The translations under genes were made by a program, and so were the position numbers. This document shows, piece after piece, positions 1 to 8,775 of a stretch of 44,829 bases of DNA. The notes under the pieces were generated by a model, which searched no databases, was not told the origin of the DNA, and worked only from the letters and a program-made list of their open reading frames with translations. Within the stretch, counting starts at the first letter, position 1. The number at the start of each line of letters is the position of its first letter. This stretch comes from CAYPZU01 sp964415395 (lineage in GTDB: Bacteria > Chlamydiota > Chlamydiia > Chlamydiales > SM23-39): positions 1 through 44,829 of the forward strand of contig CAYPZU010000009.1 of assembly GCA_964415395.1 (NCBI GenBank). Direction: 5' to 3'.

Positions 1-72
1 TTTCATCCTGTTTTTTTCTCGCACAACACAAGACAGTCGAGTAAAATGTTTTCCTGGCAAAATGGAGGAAAT

Positions 73-282
73 ATGGGGCATCGCGCTTCAGGACAATTCG
101 ATTTGGCAGACGGACTACTCGGACACAACCGTAAACTCAACAAGCGCTTAGACAAAATCGACTGTCTTGTTGATTGGAACTCCTTCGAGAAGAAGCTCAG
201 CCGGATTTACTCCTCCCCCCATGGAAGACCTAGCCACCCACTACTCCTCTTGTTCAAGCGTCTCAGGTTACAGTTCCCTTAA
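73..282 (+). pseudogene. IS5-family transposase, N-terminal remnant
   Basis: Starting at the ATG at 73, which has a GGAGG five bases upstream, the reading frame gives about 67 residues that look like the N-terminus of an IS5-type (DUF772-like) transposase. There is a 'LADGLL' segment, a 'VDWNSFEKKLSRIYSS' stretch and then 'GRPSHPLLLLFKRLRLQ'. In this family the last segment leads into the DNA-binding part, before the DDE catalytic core. Here the frame stops at 282, so all catalytic residues are missing. A full transposase would have roughly 300 residues or more. An in-frame ATG at 46 has no comparable ribosome site. The remnant runs straight into a truncated GxxExxY gene, which suggests a deletion fused the two. 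No terminal inverted repeat could be identified. Confidence 0.72.
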
Positions 283-284
283 CC

Positions 285-608
285 TACAAGAGTCGACAGC
301 TTGATTGCGGATTTAGAGCTGATTTCTTGATTGAAGAATCTGTTGTGGTTGAACTGAAATCGGTTGAAAGGATCTTGCCCGTTCATGAGTCTCAAATTCT
401 CAGTTATTTAAGGTTTATGAATAAGAAGGTCGGGCTGCTTCTGAATTTTAATGAGCCTATCATGAAGAAAGGGATTCGACGTTTTGTTATGGGAGAAAGA
501 GGCGGATTAGCCGCTCCTTTGCTCAGGGCGGAGCCCCTACCTGTCTTTTCCTCTGTGCCGATCTTCTTGATAAATCCTCTAAATGATATTCCCGCTAGCT
601 TCTGCTGA
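285..608 (+). pseudogene. GxxExxY-family protein, 3' remnant
   Basis: Read from 285 without a start codon, the frame gives 'YKSRQLDCGFRADFLIEE', then 'VVVELKSVERILPVHESQI' and 'GLLLNFNEPIMKKGIRRFV'. This is the C-terminal two thirds of the GxxExxY family, small proteins related to PD-(D/E)XK nucleases. The family's conserved part ends near 508; the frame then runs on as unrelated sequence to a stop at 608. The N-terminal 50 or so residues, including the motif that names the family, are absent, and an IS5 transposase fragment lies in their place. The TTG at 327 could start translation, but the product would lack half the domain. It is almost certainly non-functional. GxxExxY proteins occur in environmental chlamydiae and many other bacteria, usually without known function. 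Confidence 0.7.
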
Positions 609-627
609 AGATTTGAAATTGAGTCTG

Positions 628-3132
628 TTATTTTTTACCGAGGAGGGGGGCGATGAGGCTGGTCCAGCCGGTTTGGTGGGACGCGCCGAGTCCCTGTCCC
701 GTGTCGCCGTTGAAATATTCATAGAAAAGAAGATAGTCCCTGAAGAGGGGATCGGTCTGGAATTTCTCGATAGGACCGTAAAGGGGCCGCTGCCCGTTTG
801 CATCGGGGAGGAAGAGCGAGGCGATCCGGCGGATAAGTTCGCCGGAGACTTGTTTCAATGTGAGCATTTTGCCCGAGCCTTTGGGGCATTCGATCTGGAA
901 GCTGTCTCCATAGTAGCGGTCGTAGGAGGCGAGGGCTTCAATGAGAAGGTAGTTGATCGGAAGCCAGACCGGGCCGCGCCAATTCGAATTGCCGCCGAAA
1001 ATGCGCGAGGTCGTTTCGGCGGGCTCGTAGGCGACTTTGAAGTAGTAGGGGTCGTGCGAGATTTCGTAAGGGCGCTCCTGGTGGATTTGAGAAAGGGAGC
1101 GGATGCCGAAGGGGCTCAGGAGTTCTGTTTCATCGAGCATTTTTGAGAGAAGTTTTTCAAGCCGCTCTTTGGAGAGAAGGGAGAAGAGGCGGAGATGGTC
1201 TTTCCCCGGGGTGCGCAGGTCGGCGATGTGCTCGAACAGAGAGGGCCTTTTTTCGCGGAGCCACTGAACCCGTTTGGCGTAGTCTTTCAGTTCGTCGATC
1301 TTTTCCTGGGCCAGAAGGCCGACCGAGAGGAGAGGGATAAGCCCTACGTAGGAGTGGATTTTGATCCGGGCGGAGTTTCCTTCAGGGAGTTCGATTTTAT
1401 CGAAATAAAAACCTTCTTCCTCGTCCCAGAGTTCATTGAGCGCCTCGCCGATGAAGAGGAAGACGCTGAAGAATTTTTCGCCCTGCTCCTCGTCGGAGAG
1501 TTCGAGCGCCATGCGGGCCATGTGGAGGCAGTACATCGCCATCCAGCTCGTTGCGTCGGACTGGATGAGCCGATAGCCGGGCGGGAGTTTGGCGCTCCGG
1601 TTGAAGAGGCTGATGTTGTCCATGCCGAGGAAGCCTCCCTCGAACACTCCTTTTTCATCGAGGTCTTTTCGGTTGAGCCACCAGGTGAAGCTGATCTGGA
1701 GCTGGTGGAAGATTTTTCCGAGGAACTCCCGGTCGGCTTTGCCTGTGTGCGCCTCTTCGATCCGGTAGATTTGGAGGGCGGCCCAGGAGAGGACAGGCGG
1801 ATTGATGTTCTCGAAATCCCATTCGTAGGCGGGGATCTGCCCGCTCGGGTGCATGAAGACGTCTTTGAAGAGGATGAGGAGCTGCTCTTTGGCGAATTCG
1901 GGGTCGATGTAGGCGAGCGATACGGTGTGGAACGCGGTGTCCCAGGCGGCAAACCAGGGATATTCCCATTTGTCGGGCATGAGGAGGATCGCTTCGCTAT
2001 AGAAATGGCGCCATCTGGCGTTGCGGATCCGGAGCCGGTTGTCGGGCGGTTTCTGGTCGGGATCGTCGCCAGAGAGCCATTCCTCGACGACGTAGTGATA
2101 GAACTGCTTGCTCCAGAGAAGTCCCGACCAGGCTTGCCTCTGGACGGATTTCTTCGCTGGATCGGAGACGCAAACCTGGTCGTAGAAAGCGTCGGCTTCT
2201 TTGAGCCGTTTTTCGAAGAGCGCGTCGAAATCGGCGAAGGGGTTTTCAAGGGGCCGGCTGCTGAAGCGGAGACGGATTTGGGCCGGATTTTTATAATGGA
2301 GAGCCGCTTTCGTTCCCTGGAGCCCTGGATTGAGGGCCTTTTGATTCCCGTGGACGATCGCCTCGTGGAAGGCGTCTTTTGTATAGGGAGAGCTATTTTT
2401 CGACTGGAATAGTTTTGCGCTGTTTGTCTCATTGTTGGTGAAGAGCGGATCGGGCGTTCCGTCAAAGTAGAGATAGCGGGTTCCCAGTGCGGGATGCTCG
2501 ATTAGGAGATACCCGTTTTTCGTTTCAATCGAGCCTTGTGGCTTCTCTTTTTTCCAGATCCAGGTGTTGCGGAACCAGAGGGTAGGAAGGATGTGGAGGG
2601 GGGCGGGGGAAGGTCCGCGGTTGAGGGCCGTGCAGCGGATGAGGATGTTTTCCGGGTCTTCTTTCGCATACTCGAGAACGAGGTCGAAATATCGGTTTTC
2701 ATCGAAGACGCCAGTATCGATCAGCTCCAGCTCGGGTTCTTTTTCATTGCGGCCGAGGTTCTTGAGCTGCTCGTAGGGGAAGGCTCTCTGCGGATATTTA
2801 TAGAGCATCTTCATGTAGGAGTGGTCGGGAGTGTTGTCGAGGTAGTAGTAGAGCTCTTTGACGTCTTCGCCGTGGTTTCCCTGTTCGTTCGAAAGGCCGT
2901 AGAACCGCTCTTTCAAAATCGGGTCTTTCTCATTCCAAAAGGCAAAGGAGAAGCAGAGAATCTGTTTGTCGTCCGAGATCCCGCCGATTCCGTCTTCGCC
3001 CCAGCGGTAGGCGCGCGAGGCGGCCATTTCGAAGGGGAAGTAGGCCCAGGCGTTGCCGTCTTCGCTGTAGTCTTCGCGGACAGTGCCCCACTGCCGCTCC
3101 GAGAGATAGGGACCCCATGTCCGCCAGTTCAT
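628..3132 (-). CDS. GH63/MGH-like glycoside hydrolase (putative glucosidase)
   Basis: The 834-residue product resembles bacterial GH63-type alpha-glucosidases and mannosylglycerate-hydrolase-like proteins with an (alpha/alpha)6 barrel. It opens with 'WGPYLSERQWGTVREDYS' and 'AYRWGEDGI', both typical of this family. The likely catalytic acid is Asp398 in 'PWFAAWDTAF', and the likely base is Glu805 in 'YEYFNGDTGQG', close to the conserved C-terminal 'GASHQTGWTSL'. These residue roles are inferred by analogy with E. coli YgjK. I chose the ATG at 3132 over the one at 3138 because it overlaps the upstream stop codon as ATGA, like the other junctions in this operon. No signal peptide is visible, so the enzyme should be cytoplasmic. 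It is the last gene of an efflux operon, an unexpected partner. The substrate cannot be read from the sequence. Confidence 0.85.
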   Translation of the reverse strand: MNWRTWGPYLSERQWGTVREDYSEDGNAWAYFPFEMAASRAYRWGEDGIGGISDDKQILCFSFAFWNEKDPILKERFYGLSNEQGNHGEDVKELYYYLDNTPDHSYMKMLYKYPQRAFPYEQLKNLGRNEKEPELELIDTGVFDENRYFDLVLEYAKEDPENILIRCTALNRGPSPAPLHILPTLWFRNTWIWKKEKPQGSIETKNGYLLIEHPALGTRYLYFDGTPDPLFTNNETNSAKLFQSKNSSPYTKDAFHEAIVHGNQKALNPGLQGTKAALHYKNPAQIRLRFSSRPLENPFADFDALFEKRLKEADAFYDQVCVSDPAKKSVQRQAWSGLLWSKQFYHYVVEEWLSGDDPDQKPPDNRLRIRNARWRHFYSEAILLMPDKWEYPWFAAWDTAFHTVSLAYIDPEFAKEQLLILFKDVFMHPSGQIPAYEWDFENINPPVLSWAALQIYRIEEAHTGKADREFLGKIFHQLQISFTWWLNRKDLDEKGVFEGGFLGMDNISLFNRSAKLPPGYRLIQSDATSWMAMYCLHMARMALELSDEEQGEKFFSVFLFIGEALNELWDEEEGFYFDKIELPEGNSARIKIHSYVGLIPLLSVGLLAQEKIDELKDYAKRVQWLREKRPSLFEHIADLRTPGKDHLRLFSLLSKERLEKLLSKMLDETELLSPFGIRSLSQIHQERPYEISHDPYYFKVAYEPAETTSRIFGGNSNWRGPVWLPINYLLIEALASYDRYYGDSFQIECPKGSGKMLTLKQVSGELIRRIASLFLPDANGQRPLYGPIEKFQTDPLFRDYLLFYEYFNGDTGQGLGASHQTGWTSLIAPLLGKK

Positions 3133-4529
3133 GGGCATGCCCTATTGTCGGCCGCCTCTACCCAACAGCCTCCAAAGGCCTGATAAATCTGGATGTAGGA
3201 GAGGAAGCTGTTTCCTTTGGCCGTTTCCAGATCGAGAAGGCCGCGGAAGAGCTGCCGTTCCGCGTCGAGGAAGGTGAGGTAGTCGATCTGCCCTTCCTTG
3301 TAGCGGAGGTCGGAGAGGTATAGATATTGCTTCTGCGCTGCGGCTCGGGCCTTCTGGTTCTCGACTTCTTCGAGATAGAGCCGGTGGGAGGCGAGGGCGT
3401 CGTTCGCCTCCTGAATCGCCTTGAGGATGGTTGAAAGATAGGCGTGGAGGAGTTCTTCTTTCTGCGCATAGGAGAGTTCGAGCTGGCCGGTGAGGGCAAA
3501 GCCGGTGAAGATCTGCTGGATGGCGTCGGCCCCGAATTCCCAGATTTTCGAGGCGTTTTGGAAAAGGGTGTTCACTTGCGTCGATTCGGTGCCGAGGCTC
3601 GAGGCGAGATTGATCTGGGGGAGGAATTTGGCGCGGGCGGCGCCGATGTTCGCGTTGGCGGCGATGAGTTTTTCTTCCGCTGCGCGCACATCGGGGCGCT
3701 GGAGGAGGAGATCGGAGGGGAGGGTCTCTGGGATCGAGGGGGGCATGAGCGCTTCGTCGAGAGAGAGTCCCCGCTCAAGCGGCTGCGAGGGGGCGCCGAT
3801 GAGGAAGCAGAGAAGGTTTTGGGCGAGAGCCTGCTCGATTTGGAGCGTATCGATTTCCACTTTGGCCGATTCGACTTCGGCGATCGCCTGCTGCACTTCG
3901 AGTTCCGAATTGAGGCCGAGGCCGAAGCGAACCTGGGCGAGATAGAGCGATTCGTTCCGGGTTTGGAGAGTTTCATAGGCTATGGCAAGCTGGGAGTCGA
4001 ACTGCCGGAGCTGGAAATAGGCGCTCGCGGTTCCGCTTACAAGCGCGAGCACCACCATTTTGCGCGCCTCCACAGAGGAGAGCCAGGCGTGGTAGGCGGC
4101 CTCGGCCCCGCTGCGCACTTCGCCCCACAAATCGACGAGGTAGGAGGCGTTTAAAATCCCGCCGAAGAGGTTGAAGATCTGTTTGATTCCGGGAGGGAGC
4201 GCCGAGACGGAGGTGGAGATTTTCTGTTTCGAGGCGAACGCGTCGCCTGAGAGCTGGGGATAGAGCTTGGAGCGGGCCATCGTAAGCTGCGCCTGGAATT
4301 CGTCGACGCGGGCGATCGCCGCTTTGAGATCCTGGTTTTGGGCAAGAGCCTGTTCGATGAGAGAGTCGAGGACGGGGTCGCCGAACTGTTTCCACCAGTC
4401 GATCTCCTGGCTGTTTTCCGTGGAAAGGGCGGTCATCCAGACAGAAGGCATGTCAGAGAGAGAGGGTCGCTCGTATTTCGGGGCGAGCGTGCAGCCGGCG
4501 AAAAGGAGCAAAAGGCACGCGCGCTTCAC
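3129..4529 (-). CDS. RND efflux outer-membrane lipoprotein (OprM/NodT family)
   Basis: This 466-residue protein is the outer-membrane channel of a tripartite efflux pump. It starts with a GTG whose last two bases belong to the TGA of the pump gene (GTGA overlap). The start 'VKRACLLLLFAGCTLAPKYERP' is a short lipoprotein signal with the acylated cysteine at residue 13, followed by the family's 'APKYERP'. Two outer-membrane efflux repeats follow, with 'DWWKQFGDPVLDSLIEQAL' and, in the second half, 'LLQRPDVRAAEEKLIAANANIGAARAKFLPQI', a hallmark of OprM/NodT proteins. The open frame extends upstream to 5054, but that part is out-of-frame pump sequence. The protein should form a trimeric channel and work with the two genes upstream. 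Confidence 0.92.
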   Translation of the reverse strand: MKRACLLLLFAGCTLAPKYERPSLSDMPSVWMTALSTENSQEIDWWKQFGDPVLDSLIEQALAQNQDLKAAIARVDEFQAQLTMARSKLYPQLSGDAFASKQKISTSVSALPPGIKQIFNLFGGILNASYLVDLWGEVRSGAEAAYHAWLSSVEARKMVVLALVSGTASAYFQLRQFDSQLAIAYETLQTRNESLYLAQVRFGLGLNSELEVQQAIAEVESAKVEIDTLQIEQALAQNLLCFLIGAPSQPLERGLSLDEALMPPSIPETLPSDLLLQRPDVRAAEEKLIAANANIGAARAKFLPQINLASSLGTESTQVNTLFQNASKIWEFGADAIQQIFTGFALTGQLELSYAQKEELLHAYLSTILKAIQEANDALASHRLYLEEVENQKARAAAQKQYLYLSDLRYKEGQIDYLTFLDAERQLFRGLLDLETAKGNSFLSYIQIYQAFGGCWVEAADNRACP

Positions 4530-7500
4530 TTCTTGTCCCGGTAGAGGATTTTGAAGAAGAGGGGGATGAAGAGGAGCGCAAGGGTTGTCGCGGAGATCAT
4601 GCCGCCCATGACGCCGACTCCGACGGAATGGCGGGAAGCCGCTCCGGCGCCGGTGGAGGCGACGAGCGGGACGACGCCGAGGATGAAGGTGAGCGACGTC
4701 ATGAGCACAGCGCGGAAACGGAGGCGCGCAGCTTCTGCCGCCGCGTCTTCGATGGAGAGGCCTTCTTTGTGTTTCTGGATGGCGAATTCGACGATCAGGA
4801 TCGCGTTTTTCGCAGAGAGGGCAATCAGCGTTACCATTCCGATCTGGAAGTAGATGTCGTTGGGCATTCCTTTCAGAGTGATGGCGCAGAACGCTCCGAA
4901 AATCCCAAAGGGGACGGCCATGAGGATCGCGATGGGAGCCGACCATTTTTCGTAGAGCGCAGCGAGAATGAGGAAGACGACGATCATCGCGGCGAAGAGA
5001 ACGGAGGCGGAGGTGCCGCCGGTGGCGATCTGCTGGTAGGCGGATCCGCTCCATCCGGTGCGGATATCAGAAGGGAGTTCTTTGGCGATCTCCGCCATGG
5101 CTTCGATCGCCTGCCCCGACGTGTATCCGGCAGCGGCGCTGCCGAGGATTTCGGCTGCGGGGAAATCATTGAAGCGGCTCACCAGATTCGGGCCTCGCGT
5201 GGGACGGATCGTGAGGAGCGATTTCAGAGGAACCATTTCTCCGAGCGTCGAGCGGACGTACATGTTGCCGAGATCGGAGAGTTTTTCGCGGGCAGCCGGC
5301 TCTCCCTGCACGATCACCTGGTAGACTCTGCCAAATTTGTTGAAGTTGTTGACGTACACTGAACCGACGAGCGTCTCAAGCGCCTCGAAGACTTCGTTGA
5401 TAGGGACGCCCAGAAGGCGCGCTTTATAGCGGTCGAGATCGATGTAGAATTGGAGGTTGTCGAACTGGGCGGTCGAGTAAACGTTGGCGAGAGCAGGATG
5501 CTCTTTGGATTTCGCAATCACTGTCTGGATCGCTTCTGAAAGGGCCTCGTTGCCGCCGTCGCCCCGGTTCTCAAGCCAAAATTCGAAGCCGCCCACGGTT
5601 CCAAGCCCCTGGATTGCGGGCGGGTTGACTACGGCGACTTTCGCGTCCTGGATCTCGAAATATTTCCGATGCAGATCTTTGATCACAGCATCGGCGCTCA
5701 GATTTTTCTTTTTCCTGTATTTCCAGTCTTTCAGAATGATGAAATTCGTCCCGATCGTCGTCCGGTCAAGGCTCTCAATCAGGCTGAATCCGGTGAAGGT
5801 AACGATGTGCTCGACAGCGGGATGCTGTTTGGCGATTTCTACGATCTGTCGGTCGACTTCAGCGGTTCTTTCGAGGCTCGCTGCATCCGGAAGGGTGGCG
5901 ATTGCGATAATATAGCCCTGGTCTTCGTCCGGCACAAAGCCAGAGGGAGTGCGGTAGAAGAGAAACCCAACGGCGCAGAGGAGGAGCGTAAAGAGGGTTA
6001 GGCCGAGCGCTGCGTGGGAGAGAAGTTTCCTGACTATGTAGAGATAGGCGTTGGTCAATTTGGCAAGTCCCTGATTGAACCATTCAGCCCACTTCGGAAT
6101 CGTTTGCGGTTTGAGGAGAATCGCGGCGATTGCAGGGCTTAAGGTGAGGGCGACGAATCCCGAGATGGTGACAGAAACGGCGATCGTGATCGCGAATTGC
6201 CGGTAGAGCTGCCCTGCGATGCCGCCTAGAAAGGCGACCGGGATGAAGACCGCGCAGAGAACGCAGACGATGGCGATGACGGGGGCGGAAACTTCTTCCA
6301 TTGCCTTGATGGCAGCTTCTTTTGGCGGAAGATTTTTCTCGTGCATGTTCCTCTCGACGTTTTCGACGACTACGATCGCATCGTCTACCACGATCCCGAT
6401 GGCGAGAACCATGCCGAAAAGGGTGAGCGTGTTGATCGAAAAACCGAGGAGGTACATGCCGCAGAACGTTCCGATGATCGAGACGATGAGAGCCGTCACG
6501 GGAATGACCGTCGCGCGCCATTTCTGCAGGAAGAGGAATACGACCAGCATGACGAGGAGAGCCGCTTCGAACATCGTCCGGACGACTTCTCTGATCGAAA
6601 TCTTGACGAAAAGGGTTGAGTCGTAGGGAATTGAATATTCAAGGCCAGAGGGGAAAAACTCCGAGATTTTTTTCATTTCATTGTGGATTGCCTCCGACAC
6701 CTGCAGCGCGTTGGCTCCATATTCCTGATACACGGCGAGGAGGATCATCGAATCTCCGTCCAGCCCCCCGTCGACCGTATAGTCCTGCGCTCCGAGCGTA
6801 ACTTTTGCCACGTCTTTGAGGAGCACCATCGCCCCGTCGTTGTAGGCTCTCAGGACGATGTTCTCGAATTCTTCTGCGGTCGAGAGCCTCCCTTGCGAGG
6901 CGAAGGGAACCGTGAGCTGGACGGGATGGACGTTTGGCTCGTTGCCGAGCTGCCCGAGGCCGAAGTCGGCGTTCTGCTCGTTGATCGCCTGGACGATCTC
7001 GCTCGGGGTGATCCCCATTTGCGCCATCCGGTCGGGTTTCAGCCAGACGCGGATCGCGTAGTTGCGCTGCCCGATCACCGAGATGTTGCTGATTCCCGGA
7101 AGCAGCTGTAGGTCGGTGACGATGTTGATGTTGGCGTAATTGCTCACGAACGTCGGGTCGTAGCGGCCTGAGGGGGACTGGAGGGCGATGACAAGGAGGA
7201 TGTTAGGCGACTGCTTGTTGATCGTGACGCCCTCTTTCTGAACCGCTGTGGGGAGCTGCGCGATCGCCTGGCTCACCTGGTTCTGGACATTCACCTGCGC
7301 CATGTCGGGGTTTGAGCCGATAGCGAAATAGACGTCGAGCGTAACGGCCCCGGAAGAGGAGTTTTGCGAGTACATGTAAATCATGTCCTCGACCCCGAGG
7401 ATCTGCTGTTCGAGGGGCGAGGCGACGTCGTTGGCCATCGTTTCGGCGTTCGCGCCGTTATAGTTGGTCGTTACCTGGATGAGCGGCGGGGTGATGTTCG

Positions 7501-7612
7501 GGTATTGCTCCACGGGAATGTTTTGCATGGCGACGAGTCCTGCGAACGCGATGAGGAGGGAGAGCGCGCCGGCGAAGATCGGTCGGTTGATGAAAAACCG
7601 GGAGAAGTTCAT
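4526..7612 (-). CDS. RND multidrug efflux pump, AcrB/MexB (HAE1) family
   Basis: This is a full-length (1028 residues) inner-membrane RND transporter. It begins 'MNFSRFFINRPIFAGALSLLIAFAG', typical of HAE1 pumps, followed by a large periplasmic loop, a membrane block, a second loop and the final membrane block. The proton-relay residues are visible: Asp410-Asp411 in 'GIVVDDAIVVVENVERN' (transmembrane segment 4) and Lys935 in 'ALSAKNAILIVEFA' (segment 10). These equal D407, D408 and K940 of AcrB. The pump should exchange protons for hydrophobic drugs, bile-like or membrane-active compounds. Its ATG overlaps the upstream stop as ATGA, and its own TGA overlaps the GTG of the outer-membrane gene. 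Substrate range cannot be predicted. The small pathogenic chlamydiae have few such pumps, so this reflects an environmental lifestyle. Confidence 0.96.
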   Translation of the reverse strand: MNFSRFFINRPIFAGALSLLIAFAGLVAMQNIPVEQYPNITPPLIQVTTNYNGANAETMANDVASPLEQQILGVEDMIYMYSQNSSSGAVTLDVYFAIGSNPDMAQVNVQNQVSQAIAQLPTAVQKEGVTINKQSPNILLVIALQSPSGRYDPTFVSNYANINIVTDLQLLPGISNISVIGQRNYAIRVWLKPDRMAQMGITPSEIVQAINEQNADFGLGQLGNEPNVHPVQLTVPFASQGRLSTAEEFENIVLRAYNDGAMVLLKDVAKVTLGAQDYTVDGGLDGDSMILLAVYQEYGANALQVSEAIHNEMKKISEFFPSGLEYSIPYDSTLFVKISIREVVRTMFEAALLVMLVVFLFLQKWRATVIPVTALIVSIIGTFCGMYLLGFSINTLTLFGMVLAIGIVVDDAIVVVENVERNMHEKNLPPKEAAIKAMEEVSAPVIAIVCVLCAVFIPVAFLGGIAGQLYRQFAITIAVSVTISGFVALTLSPAIAAILLKPQTIPKWAEWFNQGLAKLTNAYLYIVRKLLSHAALGLTLFTLLLCAVGFLFYRTPSGFVPDEDQGYIIAIATLPDAASLERTAEVDRQIVEIAKQHPAVEHIVTFTGFSLIESLDRTTIGTNFIILKDWKYRKKKNLSADAVIKDLHRKYFEIQDAKVAVVNPPAIQGLGTVGGFEFWLENRGDGGNEALSEAIQTVIAKSKEHPALANVYSTAQFDNLQFYIDLDRYKARLLGVPINEVFEALETLVGSVYVNNFNKFGRVYQVIVQGEPAAREKLSDLGNMYVRSTLGEMVPLKSLLTIRPTRGPNLVSRFNDFPAAEILGSAAAGYTSGQAIEAMAEIAKELPSDIRTGWSGSAYQQIATGGTSASVLFAAMIVVFLILAALYEKWSAPIAILMAVPFGIFGAFCAITLKGMPNDIYFQIGMVTLIALSAKNAILIVEFAIQKHKEGLSIEDAAAEAARLRFRAVLMTSLTFILGVVPLVASTGAGAASRHSVGVGVMGGMISATTLALLFIPLFFKILYRDKK

Positions 7613-8733
7613 TGGATCTGGCTCGAAAGGAGCGTTTGGATTGTCAGAGGAGTCCCTTTTTTGATCTTGTTCACTCCTTTAGCCACTACGATGTCGCCTG
7701 CCTTCAGGCCGCTGTCGATGATCCAGTAGTCTTTGTACCAGACGCCCAACTCGACCGGCCGCTCTTCTGCCTTTCCGTCGACGACGACATAGACAAAACT
7801 GCCGTGCGCTCCCTGGACGACTGAAGTCTGCGGCACCGCGATTGCATTCGGCCGGACAGCTCCTTTCACGATCACCTTAACAAACTGGCCTGGATAGATT
7901 TGGATCTTCGGATTCGGTAGGACGGCTCGAAAGAGCATTGTTCCGGTCGACTGCTGGATGGCCGGGTTGGCGAAATCGATCACCCCTTCTGCCGGAAGAA
8001 CAACGCCGTCGGATAAAACCGCTTCGATTCGGAACGCTGATTTATCGGGCAGCTTCACCCGTTTGGCTGCCACGTCCTGGCGCAGCTCTAAAAGGTCGTT
8101 GTCGGAGATGCTGAAGTTAACCCAGATCGGGTCGACGACATAAAGAGTGGTCAGAAGGTTTTCGTCGCCGGCTCCGGGCGCGATCAGAGCCCCTTCGCGG
8201 TATTTCGCCTGGCTGGAGAGGGCGGTGACGGGAGCTGAGATCGAGGTGAAGCCGAGGTTGATCTGCGCTTTGTAGAGGTCTGCCTGTGCGGTTTGGACAT
8301 TTGCCTCCGCCGCCATTTCCCCTGCGATCGCGTTATCCAAGTCTTTTTGGCTTACCGCGTTCTGCGCGTAGAGGGGAACCATCCGGTTTTTCGTCTGCTG
8401 GGCGTTCCAGAGAAGGGCTTTTTGCCGGTCGAGGAGGCCCATTGCGCTCTCGACGGCGGCAATAAAGGGACGCTGGTCGATGACAAAAAGAGGGTCGCCT
8501 TCTTTGACCAGGCTCCCTTCTTTGTAGTTAATCGACTGGAGGTAGCCTTCAACGCGGGCGCGGATCTGGACGATATGAGAGCTTTCGCCTACTCCGACGA
8601 ATTCGAAATCGGCGGGGAGGGTTTGCGCTTCGGCGCGGACAGCCGTGACGGGAACAGCGCGGGGCGCTTTCTTTTCCGCTTTATGGCAGGAAACTGAAAA
8701 GAGAAGGAGAAAGAGAAAGAGATGCCGCCCCAT
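7609..8733 (-). CDS. RND efflux membrane fusion protein (AcrA family lipoprotein)
   Basis: The 374-residue periplasmic adaptor links the RND pump to the outer-membrane channel. The start at 8733 gives 'MGRHLFLFLLLFSVSCHK', a short lipoprotein-type signal ending in Cys16; an upstream in-frame TTG at 8769 is less likely. The half-motif 'VQIRARVEGYLQSINYKEGSLVKEGDPLFVID' is the first part of the lipoyl/barrel-sandwich domain, followed by an alpha-hairpin ('AANVQTAQADLYKAQINLG') and the second lipoyl half. Then come the beta-barrel and membrane-proximal domains ('PGQFVKVIVKGAVRPNAIAVPQTSV'). The ATG lies inside the 3' arm of a perfect 10-bp hairpin, and no clear Shine-Dalgarno sequence precedes it, so initiation may be restrained. 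It is the first gene of the four-gene efflux operon. Confidence 0.92.
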   Translation of the reverse strand: MGRHLFLFLLLFSVSCHKAEKKAPRAVPVTAVRAEAQTLPADFEFVGVGESSHIVQIRARVEGYLQSINYKEGSLVKEGDPLFVIDQRPFIAAVESAMGLLDRQKALLWNAQQTKNRMVPLYAQNAVSQKDLDNAIAGEMAAEANVQTAQADLYKAQINLGFTSISAPVTALSSQAKYREGALIAPGAGDENLLTTLYVVDPIWVNFSISDNDLLELRQDVAAKRVKLPDKSAFRIEAVLSDGVVLPAEGVIDFANPAIQQSTGTMLFRAVLPNPKIQIYPGQFVKVIVKGAVRPNAIAVPQTSVVQGAHGSFVYVVVDGKAEERPVELGVWYKDYWIIDSGLKAGDIVVAKGVNKIKKGTPLTIQTLLSSQIQ

Positions 8734-8758
8734 AAGCCAGCAAATAGCATGGGGCGGC
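8724..8758 (-). terminator. Perfect hairpin after typA, overlapping the efflux operon start codon
   Basis: A 10-bp perfect inverted repeat, GCCGCCCCAT at 8724-8733 and ATGGGGCGGC at 8749-8758, leaves a 15-base loop. In the minus-strand transcript it begins 17 bases after the typA stop and is followed by a pyrimidine-rich stretch rather than a clean run of U. It could act as a weak intrinsic terminator or attenuator after typA. Its 3' arm starts with the AUG of the membrane fusion protein, so the folded RNA would also hide that start codon. Confidence 0.5.
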
Positions 8759-8775
8759 GATCTTGTCAAAAATCG

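Noticed and set aside
1195..2412. A long plus-strand frame of 405 codons opposite the glycosidase
   Set aside because: It is antisense to an intact GH63-like gene, with composition typical of a high-GC shadow frame and no matching family.
4530..5054. N-terminal extension of the outer-membrane efflux protein
   Set aside because: The Arg/His-rich sequence is the pump gene read out of frame; the real start is the GTG at 4529 followed by a lipoprotein signal.
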